Of a stretch of 64,000 nucleotides of DNA, positions 1 to 11,900 are shown in pieces (the stretch's first letter is position 1; every line of letters starts with the position of its first letter). The position numbers and the translations under genes were made by a program. The stretch lies in NCBI RefSeq assembly GCF_954871325.1, contig NC_088779.1:27080869-27144868 (forward strand), written 5' to 3'. The notes under the pieces were generated by a model, which did no database searches, was not told the DNA's origin, and was given only the letters and a program-made list of their open reading frames with translations. Source of the stretch: Gordionus sp. m RMFG-2023. Taxonomy: Eukaryota; Nematomorpha; Gordioida; Chordodea; Parachordodidae.

Positions 1-104
1 TGAAATAAGTATGAATTTCAGACAATTTTTCCACGAACTTTTAAACGTAATATACAATACATTAGATTTTTCATATATTTTTTATATAAATTATAAATGA
101 CTGA

Positions 105-200
<96 letters not shown>

Positions 201-345
201 AAAATACCACGTATTAATGATTTAATTTCGAAATTATCAAAAGGCAAAAAATATCTTTCTTTCTTTCTAAAAAAAGTGCTCAAAGAATGATTTAAAGTTG
301 TAAAAATAACACAGTGCCAGAAAAATCACATTGACACTAACATAT
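1..345. repeat. Truncated copy of palindromic element family 2
   Basis: The text matches the copies at 41027-41412 and 45475-45830: TTTCAGACAATTTTTCCACG at the left and GTGCTCAAAGAATGATTTAA near 275. The left arm lies outside the window. A GAAA microsatellite interrupts it. Confidence 0.65.
103..204. repeat. GAAA microsatellite
   Basis: About 25 tandem GAAA units in about 100 bases. The long Leu/Ser/Phe open frame read from it on the minus strand is an artefact of the repeat. Confidence 0.97.
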
Positions 346-1029
346 ATTACGTAAAAAAATTTTAATAGAATTTTTTTGAAATTCATTATGGTTCCTTTTT
401 GGGAACACTCTTTCGAAATTGTATTTTTATTTTAATAGTTATTAATACAAAAATTTTCAATTTATCAACTTCCTTTTTTTATTTGCATGTTTAATTTTAA
501 ATAATTGTATATTATGATAGAATATTTAATTCAGAAAATTGGTGTAATTTAAATAAAACAACCAAGTTTCATTTTAAAATTAAATATTGTCATATTATGT
601 GTTCAAAATTTATTTTATTTTTGAAATTCAAATATATTTTTAAAAATCGATACAATTTTATGTTATTTCAGATTATATTTATTAGTTCGCAAGATGGCGT
701 TTAATATTTTATTTTATATTAGATTTTTTGAAATTTGATATTTTTTGGTGAATTTTATTTTGTATATTTTTTTAAAAATATTTATAAAACCAATTTTTAG
801 ATAAAAAGATGATATTAATTGAATAAATAATTTTCAATTTATTTTAAATTTTAATAAATTTATTTTAAATTTTAATAAATTTGTTTAAAAATAAAAACTA
901 TAGTTAATTATTATCCTGGTTTTTGGTCGAAAAAATGAACCAGAACCATCCCAACCAAATGGGTCGACCTGGTAGACCAAATCCATAGACCCGAGCACCG
1001 ACCATAGCACCGACCCAAGCATCATTTAT

Positions 1030-1712
1030 TGTAAATTAAATTTTATAGCAAAGTTTAAACGCTCTTCTATAATTTGGGAAAGTTTTATGAGTATTTATTA
1101 TATCTATACATTTTCAATCATAATTTGTCAATCTAGAGTTATCGGGGCTTGTTAAACCATACATGTCAATTATGGTAGTTAATAAATGAAAAAAAATTTC
1201 AAAATCTTGAAATGGCAATTCCATGACTCTTTTATGATTGGTATTTAGGATTTATGCCAAGATATCATAATCTCTCCCTAAGATCCTTATTTTTTTATGT
1301 CCAAAATGTTTATTAAATTAGCCAAAATTAAGTTTCAATTTTTATATATAATTAGCTTCAATTTATAAGTATTATGATATTTTGAACAATAAAACATTAA
1401 AATTATTCTATACGTATCATTATTAATAAATAAAAAGGCATTTCAATTTATTATGGCCTAAAAAAACTAATGGTTTAAGAAGCTGCTCGAAGTGGTTTGC
1501 ATTACTCTGCCATTCGGGCTTGTTGGACAAATTTTTCACTTTTACAAATTTAAATTATAAAAAATTCATTTATATTTTTGAAATTTTTTATAGGCACCTT
1601 TATAGAGTATAGTTTTAGGTATCTAATCATATATTATTTTTTATATAATCTAAAAAAACCAGGAGCTATAGCCAATTTTGTAAAAATCGGTTCAACTAAC
1701 CCCGGTCTCCCC
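1030..1712 (+). mobile_element. Decayed pogo-like transposon remnant
   Basis: Bases 1040-1170 match the left arm of the pogo element at 26880-27000 (ATAGCAAAGTTTA, then GGGGCTTG and AAACCATACATGTCAAT). Bases 1190-1300 encode a broken DWYLGF peptide and a LSLRS peptide typical of the pogo/CENP-B DNA-binding region. The end at 1697-1712 (AACCCCGGTCTCCCCT) matches the element terminus near 34535. Confidence 0.65.
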
Positions 1713-2240
1713 TATATATTTATCTACTGCCATATATATTTTTTTTTACTATCCTTTATTTTATTTATATTTATAAAAAAAAAATTATAAAATCAAACCT
1801 TAACTAATCCGGTTTAAAGTTTTATATTTTTCCGCTCCGACCTTTGAAAATTTTGTGCTGGGTCGGATAACCTTCCTAAAAATCTCAAACTTACCGGTTG
1901 GATCGTCACGTTGATTTCAAATGTAGAGAAACATTTATCCGTACAGGGTTCCGAAATTTTTCGCAACTCGAAAGCGAATAATCATTTATTATAATATCGC
2001 GAGAGAAGCAGTAACAATGATAAATTTTTAAAAGGTTTATTTTTTTGAATATGGTCAACTTATCCTGGAAACAATTTTTTTTTCTCTCTTTCTTTTTACA
2101 CGATTATATCACATAATTATTCATATCCTTTCTCATCAAAGGTATTTCTTAAAAAAAGAATATAATATGTATGTAGTATATATTTTATAGTCAATCAAAT
2201 TATTTTTCTTATTAAATGAGTTAAAACTCTTATCACGGTG

Positions 2241-3470
2241 TAGGCCTATTCAAAAATAATTCGAATATTCGATTCGAATAATTCGAATCTAATCGAATAA
2301 TTACGAATACGAATAATAAATTATTTGTTTTATCTGAATACGAATAATCATTTATTCGATTCGAATAAAACGAATTATTCGTAAGATTTAATAAATTGTT
2401 TAACAAATCTAACATTTGTCATAGGAAGAATGGGAGGATCTTATAAAAATTAAAGCTATACTATTGCCTTTACATGAAACTACAAATATGGTATGTGGGG
2501 AGAATTATCCTACTTATAATTTGGTTATACCTTATTATATTTTAATTCTTGAACATCTAAAAAATGAAAAACCTGGTTTCCATAAATCCTTTAACAATAG
2601 TTTCAAAGTAGCAGTGATAAATTGTTGGGCTATTATAATTTAACTGCCGATGATGCAATATTAACCACAATATTAGATCCCAGGCTTAAAGTAGATATTT
2701 TAAATCAATATCTGTTGATTATGATATTGATATATCCAAGTTAATGGACAAATTTAAAGAGATTTACAATAGATATACAGGTATTTAATTTACCCCCATT
2801 TAAATATGATTTGATTTTATAAGCTCATAATTATAACTGTCAAACAAATAAGGATAAAATTCAACAAAACAGGCTATACATTGTTTTTAAACAAAATAAT
2901 ATTCAACTGTGTGAAATAGATATTTATCTGAGTGAACCAAGAGCAAAGAGTGATACTGACCCGTTAATGTGGTGGAAGGCAAATGCATATCGGATCCCCA
3001 CACTCTCGATAATGGCAAGGGATTATCTATCTATACAAGGAACATCAACTGCTTGTGAAAGGCTTTTCTCAGTTGGAACTAAGTTATTGTCAAAAAACCG
3101 CATGTCATGTAAGGAAGAAAATATAAGAAAAACTCTTTGCCTTAAAAATTGGCTTAAATTATAAATTTAATTAATAATATATATTTTAATTTTGTTTATA
3201 ACTTGATTATATATTATTTATTATCAGATTATTGATTACATATTATTATAATTTTCTCTGTTTAAAATCAAATTTGTAATAAAAAAATTTGTCAATATAT
3301 TTCAGTATGATTTATTTTATTAAAAAAATTAATTCGAATTATTCGAAATATTCGAATCGAATACAAATAGTAGATTTTATTATTCGTACGAATTCAAACG
3401 AATCGAATATTAAACGAATCGAATATGAATAATGCACTATTCGATTCGAATTCGTTTTTGAATAGGCCTA
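2241..3470 (+). mobile_element. hAT transposon with intact ends and 8-bp target duplication
   Basis: Inverted ends TAGGCCTATTCAAAAA (2241-2256) and its complement (to 3470) are perfect. They are flanked by the 8-bp direct repeat TCACGGTG at 2233-2240 and 3471-3478. Inner flanks are rich in ATTCGAAT. The length is 1230 bp and the gene inside is broken, so it is non-autonomous. Confidence 0.92.
2425..3164 (+). pseudogene. hAT transposase remnant
   Basis: Frames shift several times. Recognisable pieces are IKIKAILLPLHETTNMVCG (near 2440), ILTTILDPRLKVDIL (near 2660) and an open 65-codon C-terminal piece (2967-3164) with TSTACERLFSVGTKLLSKNR, the conserved hAT dimerisation region. The N-terminal zinc finger and most of the catalytic part are missing. 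Confidence 0.85.
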
Positions 3471-3596
3471 TCACGGTGTAACCCATTATAAATTTACCAT
3501 ATTTAAATCTCAGGCTGAATCATCGTCCTAAAGAAAAAAAAATATTTTAATTAAAATTTGTTCATAGAAGAACTATTCAATTGTTATTTTATATCT

Positions 3597-4150
3597 TTTT
3601 ATTTAATATTTAAAAATTAAAATAATTAAATAATAATAATTGATGCCTATTTAAAAATTAAAGGAATACAGATGATAAGAGCACCTATATTTAATTTTAT
3701 TTTTTTAATTTAAATAAACAGAAAGACAGGCAATATGTAAATTTATATTTTTTTTATTTAATATTTAAAAATTAAAATAATTAAATAATAATAATTGATG
3801 CCTATTTAAAAATTAAAGGAATACAGATAAGAGCACTTATATTTAATTTTATTTTTTTAATTTAAATAAACAGAAAGACAGGCCTTTATTTATTTTACCT
3901 TTTTAAAAAATTAATAATTTGCTAATACATTTTGACATCATATCATATCAGTAAATATTCAAATAAAGTAACCCATGACCGGAAAAAAAAAATGTAAATT
4001 TATACTTTTTTATTTAATATTTAAAAATTAAAATAATTAAATAATAATAATTGTCGCCTATTTAAAAATTAAAGGAATACAGGTGATAAGAGAACTTATA
4101 TTTAATTTTATTTTTTTAATTTAAATATAAACAGAGGCAATATGTAAATT
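3597..4150. repeat. Three related AT-rich repeat units
   Basis: TATTTAATATTTAAAAATTA followed by TTGAT/CGCCTATTTAAA and GGAATACAG recurs from about 3600, 3756 and 4013. The third is separated by an insert of about 100 bases. No coding potential. Confidence 0.75.
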
Positions 4151-4255
4151 TATATTATTGTTGAGACATATTCAAATCTTATCATTTGCAATCAAACACA
4201 TTTTTTACAAGATTTTTAATTTTTTTTTTATTTCAAAATAAAAAATCATTTGGTG

Positions 4256-4452
4256 TAGTGTTGTTAAACGGCTCGTTTTGAGCCGATTTTTAAAAACGGC
4301 TAACTCAATATTTTAGACAGAAAAATATTGCCTAAGCCTTGAGATTTTGCTAATAGATGTTCAAACCTTTGTTCCTTCTACAAACAAAATCTTCAGTCTT
4401 GCTTAATATTATTCAGGATGAAATATTGAGTTAGACGTTTTTAAAAACACTA
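4256..4452. mobile_element. Palindromic MITE family 1, right end deleted
   Basis: Starts GTGTTGTTAAACGGCTCG and folds back on itself. The right arm stops at TTTTTAAAAACACTA, so its final CGAGCCGTTTAACAA part is missing. Confidence 0.85.
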
Positions 4453-5685
4453 ATTTGGTGTAATGCCTGTTTAAATCAGGGTATAAAGCGAATAATTAAT
4501 TTAATTTCTTCTGATGAATTTATAAAACCTGATACCGTTAAACCGTTATAAATATCTGAACCGCAACCGAACCTATATAATTATTTTCTGAAGGAGTAAA
4601 AAGAACCTTTGTAAAAACGGTTAAACCGGTTCAAAACGGATAAGTTTTTATTTTAGAAATGGAAATAATTTGAATATCCAAAATTATATAAACTTGCTCT
4701 TATAGTACTGGCGGTTCTTGCAACACAAGTTTCGGTAGATTGGGGCTAAAATTTGTGTTATCGTCACAACGAACAAAAAGGTATCCATTTATTTTAGAAA
4801 ATATATTACTTATACGTTCAAATAATATATTTAAAAATGAGTTATTTTGAATCTTATATATTTTTTTATATATAATCCATAGATGCTTATAATAAAAATA
4901 AATTGGAAGATGGTGTTGCTTCAATAAAAAAAAATTTCTAACAGTAATGAACCTTTATAAACCTTTATAATTAGCTGAACCGAACCGACCCTTTATAAAT
5001 TTCTTCTTAAGAACCGTAACCATTATAATTTTTTACATACTGAACAATTTATAATTCAGATTGGTAAAGTGGCTTCACTTTTTGCTTTATTTATTTTTTT
5101 TAAAATTTATTTTAAATCATTTTTGAATTTTCATTCTTATTCTAATTCAATTTTATCATGTTATGATTAATCTGAACCATGTACTCTTGGTTAATTTTAC
5201 ACTCCGGGAGAAGTAGTTGTGGAAGTTGAATTTGATATATTTTAACATCATAAAAAAAGCGAGAGTAAATATATATAAAAGGCATGAGAAAAGGATTACT
5301 ACAGCCATAATTATACAAAATTCTCTGATTTCAAAAGATTAGAAAAAAAAATACACTGTTTACTTTTTTGTTTTTCCATCATTGCAAATTAATTTATTAT
5401 TATTATTTAATACATTTAATATTAGCCTTGAAAGATGCTTTTGCTTGATCATGTAATATTTTGATGATTTATAAAAATTAGATTGGCTATCTTATAGTTT
5501 CAAATTTTATCATAAATTTTGTGAGGGTGATTAATTTTTCAATGATAAGAATTTTTTTTTTCAAAATTCTAAGAATATTTATAATATATTTTTGAAATTC
5601 TATTATATCTTTTAGAATTAGAATCCTTTTTTTTTGTTATTTTTTTCATTTCACCATGCAAAAATTTTTCTTGTCATATAGAAAC
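4453..5685. other. Non-coding AT-rich stretch
   Basis: Contains scattered AACCGAACCG and GTTAAACCGGTT motifs (4530-5030) that look like decayed terminal-repeat sequence. I see no gene; the 74-codon minus frame at 4700-4924 has no recognisable feature. Confidence 0.6.
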
Positions 5686-5909
5686 TAGTGTTGTTAAACG
5701 GCTCGTTTTAAGCCGATTTTTCAAAATGGCTAACTTAATATTTTAGCCAGAAAAATATTGCTTAAGACTCGAGATTTTGATGATATATGTCTACACCTTT
5801 GTTCCTTCTATGAGCAAAATCTTCAGGTTTGCGTGAAATATTTCTGGATGAAATATTGAGTTAGCCGTTTTTAAGAAATCTGCTCAAAACGAGCCGTTTA
5901 ACAACACTA
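5686..5909. mobile_element. Palindromic MITE family 1, full copy
   Basis: Ends TAGTGTTGTTAAACGGCTCG and its complement flank a near-palindrome of 224 bases, a good reference for the family. The outermost TA is compatible with a TA target duplication. Confidence 0.92.
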
Positions 5910-6370
5910 ATAGTAACCCGTTTACTAATCTTCATATATGATTTAATATATCGTCGGTCTAGAATTGGAGTGGTTCTACTTGCGCAAATGTTTAAAATGA
6001 GAAAATCAACATTAAAGTTAAATCAAATATAGGAAAAACTTATCGATCCATTTAATTAAAAATTAAAAGATTTTTTCTCAAAAAATTTAGTATTTGAAAA
6101 TTTTTTTGTAACAAGTTCCTGTTCAAAATTAGGCCTACGAGTTTACGAGTCCAGTAAAATGGATACTTTATTTATTTCGTTAGATTTAAATGATAATATA
6201 TATTGTAAATAAAATGGCTCCGTTTTTGAGATTTTAATTGACTTTGATTTTGTGAACGGGATATGATTAAATTTGAATTATTTTTTTTTTATGCTGATTG
6301 GAAATCTAAATATTTATTTGGAATCATTTCAAATGACTTAAAAGGGGATTTTTGCGATTTGCCACTCTTA

Positions 6371-7050
6371 TTAATCTATAAGGAGTAAGAGGGATATGGA
6401 TTTCATTTTTTTTTGGCATCTCTCAATTTGGCTGTGTAATGAATCAACCTCCTCTAAATTTGAATGGCCAAGAGCACCATATTTTATTTGAATTTTTTCG
6501 ATTAGAATAGTTTTATTATTAGCTAAATAATGTTTTAAAGCGTAAATTATAATTGAATATTTATTTTGGGCAACACAGGAATTAACCCACAGAATTAGAT
6601 GCGGGATATTTGGAAATTTTTTAATATCACATCTACTAATGCTAGCATATTGCAAGCAATATCATTACCAGATCTCCCAGTTTGGCCTAGATGCCAAATA
6701 GCACAATAACCACATTTGTCTTGACTTTCAGTTTCGTTATAAACAGAAAATTTTCTTTTATATTAATGAAGACCCAACCTCATTGAAGGTCAAATGATAT
6801 GACTAAAAAATTTTTTTTTACTTAGCTATAATTCTATCTATACCTCTTCAATACTAGTTTCAACATAATCTTCATGGTGTTTATTGTAATTACAAATATT
6901 ATGTTCATTCATATATTCTTTATTAATTAAATGTCGTTCGCATTTATCACATCTATCTTTAATTGGTTTAGCAAATCCAATATTGAAATTATTTTTATTA
7001 ATTATGATAAATGGATTACCATCTAGAGAGATATAGTCAAAATGGAACAT
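6371..7050 (-). pseudogene. DDE-like transposase remnant
   Basis: Reading downward: a Cys motif CDKCERHLIN...HNICNYNKHH (6838-7050), then a peptide like CGYCAIWHLGQTGRSGNDIA (6655-6740), then ILWVNSCVAQNKYS and IQIKYGALGH (6371-6655). Together these match a transposase-like family that is widespread in arthropod and cnidarian genomes and usually reads LWxDNCxxQNKNW. Here the Asp is replaced by Asn and the frames are broken. Confidence 0.7.
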
Positions 7051-7329
7051 TTAACATAATTTTTAGTAATAGTTAGGTAGGTGGAGTAAAATTTAGTATA
7101 TTAATCTATTTTTCTTTGTCACAGAAGCTATAAATGGTCCAGAAAACTTTTTGGGAAATTTACAATAGAATTAATTATGTAAATTAATAAATTATTTTTG
7201 TATTCGATTATTTTTTAAGGGCATAAAGGGGTTTGGTAACATGGTGATTTAATAATATGGTAATTTTTTTTCTTACTTCTTTATAATAGTGATTTACTAA
7301 TATTGTATTTTTTTCCAATAATGGTGATT

Positions 7330-8030
7330 TATTACTGTGAATTAAATTCATAAGGACTTTGTTACAACATCGGAAGTTATTCCGAAGGAAACAGAATGAG
7401 ATTATATAACTAAAATAAGTGTAGTTTTTAAACCACTTCCGATTTTTATGGCATTTGGGATAAAATGCCGTTTAGAATTGTAAAAAATAGAAAATAATAT
7501 TTCCAAAGTGGATACTTATTTAATTAATAATATTCTTTGTTCATCATTATATTTAGACCCCATATATCAAATCTTATTAACGGAATTACAGGAAGGATAT
7601 AAATCATTAAATTATAAATTATTGAATGCTTCAACATTAATTTCAGCTACAAATGATCTTGATGATGATAAGGATGATTTTGAAAAATGGCCATTAGAAA
7701 AGAAAAATTAATTATATTAACACAGCATCAAAGTAAATTCAATTAACTCATTTTATAAATTATTTCACTCATTAAAAGAATTAATAAGGATGCAAATATT
7801 TTAGACTTCTGGGAAGAGAATAGTTTAATTTATCCAGAATTATACTGGTTGACGAAAATTGTTCTAGGTGTCCCAGCAACACATGTACATTATATATATT
7901 ATATTAAACTTAATTAATTACTAGATTAGCGTTAAAATTTATATTGTCGGACATACGTGGAAATTTTAATGACGATATTTTAGAAGAAATTATGATAATT
8001 CGCCTAAATAAAATTTTTAAAATAGAAATA
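7330..8030 (+). pseudogene. hAT transposase C-terminal remnant
   Basis: Pieces in three frames: CSSLYLDPIYQILLTELQ (7508-7711), ILDFWEENSLIYPELYWLTK and IVLGVPATHV (about 7795-7890), and ALKFILSDIRGNFNDDILEE (about 7932-7992). These are the conserved blocks of a BED-type hAT transposase. The signature Glu-Arg before the dimerisation block is lost in a deletion. Confidence 0.85.
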
Positions 8031-8193
8031 TGATGTCATTTTTTTAAAATTGTATTGTAGTATATTATATACAATTTACGCTATATGAAAAAGTATTATA
8101 ATATACCAAATTTTTAATAATCAGATATAAATTAATTTTTTTTAAGATTTAATGGCTAATATATTTTATTTAAAATTTAGATGATACCAAAAT

Positions 8194-8345
8194 TAGTGTC
8201 GTTAAACGGATCGATTTAGCTTATTTTTAAAATTGAGATTTTCGCCATTATTCCTAAGCCCCGAGATTTTGCTAATGTCCAAGCCTCTCTGTCACTCATG
8301 AGCAAAATCTCCAGGATTGCGTTGTATTTTGGCTTAATTTTGTAA
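8194..8345. mobile_element. Palindromic MITE family 1, decayed
   Basis: Begins TAGTGTCGTTAAACGGATCG and keeps the internal AGCCCCGAGATTTTGC and GAGCAAAATCTCCAGG pair. The right end is lost. Confidence 0.65.
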
Positions 8346-8799
8346 ATTTTGGTGTTGAATATGGACAATATAATATAAAAAATATACCTGTGAGTGGAAA
8401 AATTCTAATGAATAATGTATCTCCAAATATTTATATGAAATTAAGATTAAAACATGATCCGTAATTATTATTTGTTGACCATCAATTTGTGAACCGATGA
8501 TTGTAAAAACGAAGTTTTTTTAACCTGCTAATATTATCAATATTACTTTTGAATTAAAATTATTTGGTTTTGATCACGAAGGAAAATGAATGAAAAAAAA
8601 AGCGGGGGACAATATTAAAAGTGTTATCAATTCAATTTTAGAAGAGTGACTGATAATGGCACATATCTTATAAGCGACTAATGCATTATCTTTTTGATAA
8701 TTGCTGTCATTCTCCTAAGCGAGAATATAATGAAGAGATGTAACTTTATATATTATATAATGATATAAATTTTTCTTAAAATCATATGGTGAAATAGAG

Positions 8800-9480
8800 G
8801 TTTACCTGCTAGTAAACAGGAATTAAACAGATTGGCGAAAATCGATATAAGCATCATACGCGGGCAAAATAATTTTCTACGAATATTCAAAGATTGCTCA
8901 GATAATCTAAGCTTAGATTCTCATCCCACAATAAATGAGTTTATCTATAAAACAAATAAAATTATATCAACCTTCAGACGGTTATACAATAACAATAAAA
9001 CCCCTTAAAAACAAAGTAATATATCTTATAAAATAAAGATTTATCCTGAGTCATTACATAAGGTATGCTTACTTCTAAATCCAAACTTCAAAAGTCTTAA
9101 GTTTTTAGCCGATGCAGAAAAGGCAGACATATTTACAACAGCTTTGCAAATGATAAATGTTTTAAAATTCCATGATATGCATCAGACAATGTCAACTCTC
9201 ATTTTTAAAATTTTATATATCAACTTCCACCCCCATAAAAAATCAGGTTTTCTTACTGAAACATTTAGATTATTTTTCTGATAAAGCGTCAGCATCTACT
9301 AGTGAAAGTCCTGAGGATGAACCAAAAAATTCATGAGCCATAAAACAAATAACAATCAATATATTTCAAAGTTTTGGAAGTTGGAAAATTTTCTTCCTTT
9401 TTTAAGAAAAATTAGCCAGTAAAATTTTAACAGCCCCAGCAAATTTATCTTCTTAAATGTTATATTAATAAATAACTAAA
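8800..9480 (+). pseudogene. hAT transposase fragment
   Basis: Bases 9062-9150 read VCLLLNPNFKSLKFLADAE, the DPRFK-type block of hAT transposases, here with Asn for Asp. Stops interrupt the frame. A Ser-rich acidic piece at 9290-9330 is the usual variable segment. Confidence 0.65.
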
Positions 9481-9514
9481 AGATTTTTTCCTTAAATATA
9501 TCTATACCAAAGGG

Positions 9515-9517
<3 letters not shown>

Positions 9518-9551
<34 letters not shown>
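9518..9551. repeat. TA dinucleotide repeat
   Basis: About 17 tandem TA units. Confidence 0.95.
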
Positions 9552-9557
<6 letters not shown>

Positions 9558-10479
9558 CGTTTAAACATTTTGGAAAACTTGCTTCATCTATTTTTTTATG
9601 GATAATATAACCCCGGTCTACCCATTCTCCTATGCTACTAATTTATTTCAGACAAAGAGACCAGCAGCGGAACCATTTGCACGGCCATGCCGGGCCCGGA
9701 TTTTTTTTGCAATATATGATAATAATTATATTTTTCCATGAAGTTTTTTATTAGATATAAAATTTATCAAGAAAATCTTCTTCTTTCATTGATGACAAAT
9801 GAAGTTTATTTTAATATTGGTGACCCAATTCAGTACAAAATAATATAGAGATGGATTATATTTCAAATATTATATCGAATAAACAAAATAAGTATTACGA
9901 TTAAGCCATTTGGGCTAAGAATTTATCTTACTATTTCTTTGCAGTGCTTACAGAGGGTAAGTAATGATTTTTAGAGGGTTGGGTAGAAAGGGTGTTTGCC
10001 TTTAGTAAATATTCTGTCATGTAGAAGCTTTAAATTAATGTCTATCGAGAAGATGTATTTTGTACAAGAAATCTGAGGAGGAAAAGTTACGGCGCCTCTG
10101 GATAATCATGGGATCGGATTATAAATTTCAAATTAGCATGTTAGTAAAGATCTTTTCCCTTCTTCAATATCACCAAATTTTGAATTCCAAATTGCCAAGG
10201 TAACAACTCATGATTATTTATAGGAGAGCCTAAACGAGCAGAACAGACTTCAATTTATTAAAAATAATAGTTTTATTTCATAATATTGCACATTTTATAA
10301 GTTTAATTAAAAATACATTAAATAAATAAAGAGCCAAACCAGCCATTGAAATAATTTTAAACATTAGGAGGGGGTTAAACAAAATATATAGATGGGAGGG
10401 GGGTAATGAACGGGAGGGCAAGTTAAATTTCAAAACAACGAGGGGCGGGCCTTTTGGCTAAAAACCCGCCCATTGCAGA

Positions 10480-10870
10480 CCTCTAATCCGAACCATATCA
10501 CCCCCACACACTTTTTGGTAAGAAATGTAGGCTAAAGATATAAAATACAAAGTATAGATAGGCGGCATCGGCTTTTTAGATATTGCATTTCAAATGCGAC
10601 TCTTTGTGGATAATCCGATTTACTGTTGCGACATATCAGTTGAGATATTTGACGAACTTTTCTGTGAGTGCAAGGTTCGGTCTTCTTGGCATGAGAGTGT
10701 TTCAACAGAATCAACATTCTCCATAATACGAGCTGTGCATGGTCTACGACCACCATACTCTTTTTTCTGTTAATCCATCCATTTTTGCTATCAATCGATT
10801 CAAGGCTGTGATAGCCAAGTTTCTGTTAGGAAATTTCTCTAAAAACATTTTGGTTCGGTAATGTTATTCT
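10480..10870 (-). pseudogene. Tc1/mariner-type transposase N-terminal fragment
   Basis: In the 3' direction it reads MFLEKFPNRNLAITALNRLI, then a frame with GRRPCTARIMENVDSV, then QEDRTLHS and VNRIIHKESHLKC. This is the paired helix-turn-helix region of IS630/mariner-like transposases with the GRP linker. At least three frameshifts; no DDE catalytic part follows. Confidence 0.75.
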
Positions 10871-11831
10871 TGGGAAAATTTTAATTAAACTCTAGTCATC
10901 TTTACGAAAAATCATTTATTTACAAATATAAAAAAAAAATTTTTTTTATATGTTCGAAACGATCGTATCTTGTTTGCCCAACTTTGAATGTGCATGAATC
11001 TGGACCCTGTTGGAAAGAAAACGTTGATAGCCGTCTCTCAAACTATAAAATTTTATTGAATTATTTTTAAAAATGACAGATTTATTGCAAAACAAAAAGG
11101 GTGTCAGTTCAACTGGAACACATTGTTATATCTACTTTCTAGCATTTTTTTTCTCGATAAATCAATCCTCCAGTTACTGTATTCTTCCATATAGCCAATA
11201 CAAATGCTAAAATATAAGTTTAGAATAATACATTATTCGAAATTATAACGATGTGACCTGTGCTATCTAAAATACAAGAAATATGTTGTTTTTTTTTGTA
11301 AGATTCCCGCTGAAAAAAAAATATAACAAAAATATGGATATAAGGAATACTATAATATTTAGCCGACGCTAGTGTAATTGTAAAACCATATAAAAGGGGT
11401 AAATTTTTTATATAATTTACTTCTTTTTATTTATAAATTAATCAATTTAAAATAATAATGATAATCGAAGAATATACAAAAAAAGCTGGCCGAAATAGTT
11501 AAAATGATAATTTTTATTAAGTACATTTTTAAAAAAAAAATTTCCTATAAAAAGAAACTCCCTTTTGTTTCCCAAATATTTTTAAAAGGATACGATTTTC
11601 CTTTTAAAATAAACAGAAAATATTTAATACGCGATAAGTGACAATTATTAAAGTGATTATTATTTTTTTTCTCCTCTTTTTCTTTCTCGTCCTAAAAAAA
11701 GCTAGATTTCAAAATCAGTATTTTGTATCGAAAATAAGAATGTATAATAGATATGAATCGTTACCATAAATAAAAACAAGATAAATATTTTTGCAACATA
11801 GTTTTTTTTAAAAAAAAGGAGTGGTTGATTT
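10871..11831. other. Probable 3' flank of CLASP, no gene seen
   Basis: AT-rich with homopolymer runs. It must contain the CLASP 3' untranslated region and polyadenylation site, which I cannot place firmly; AATAAA on the minus strand lies at 11513-11518. Confidence 0.5.
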
Positions 11832-11900
11832 TCATCGAGATAGAGTAGTCGTGGTATTATGTTGATTGGCCCGATCAATGTAAAGTTGCAAAATTTTGCG
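11832..11900 (-). CDS. CLASP: CLASP exon 32 (last, with stop)
   Basis: Reads RKILQLYIDRANQHNTTTTL then SR and a TGA stop, matching human MKLLNLYIKRAQTTNSNS. Acceptor after a T run (TTTTTAG). No close polyadenylation signal is obvious; the nearest AATAAA I see on this strand is at 11513-11518. Confidence 0.95.
   Translation of the reverse strand, partial: RKILQLYIDRANQHNTTTTLSR

Noticed and set aside
71-283. Minus-strand frame of repeated SFFLSFFL, looking like a membrane protein
   Set aside because: It is the GAAA microsatellite translated; no independent coding support.
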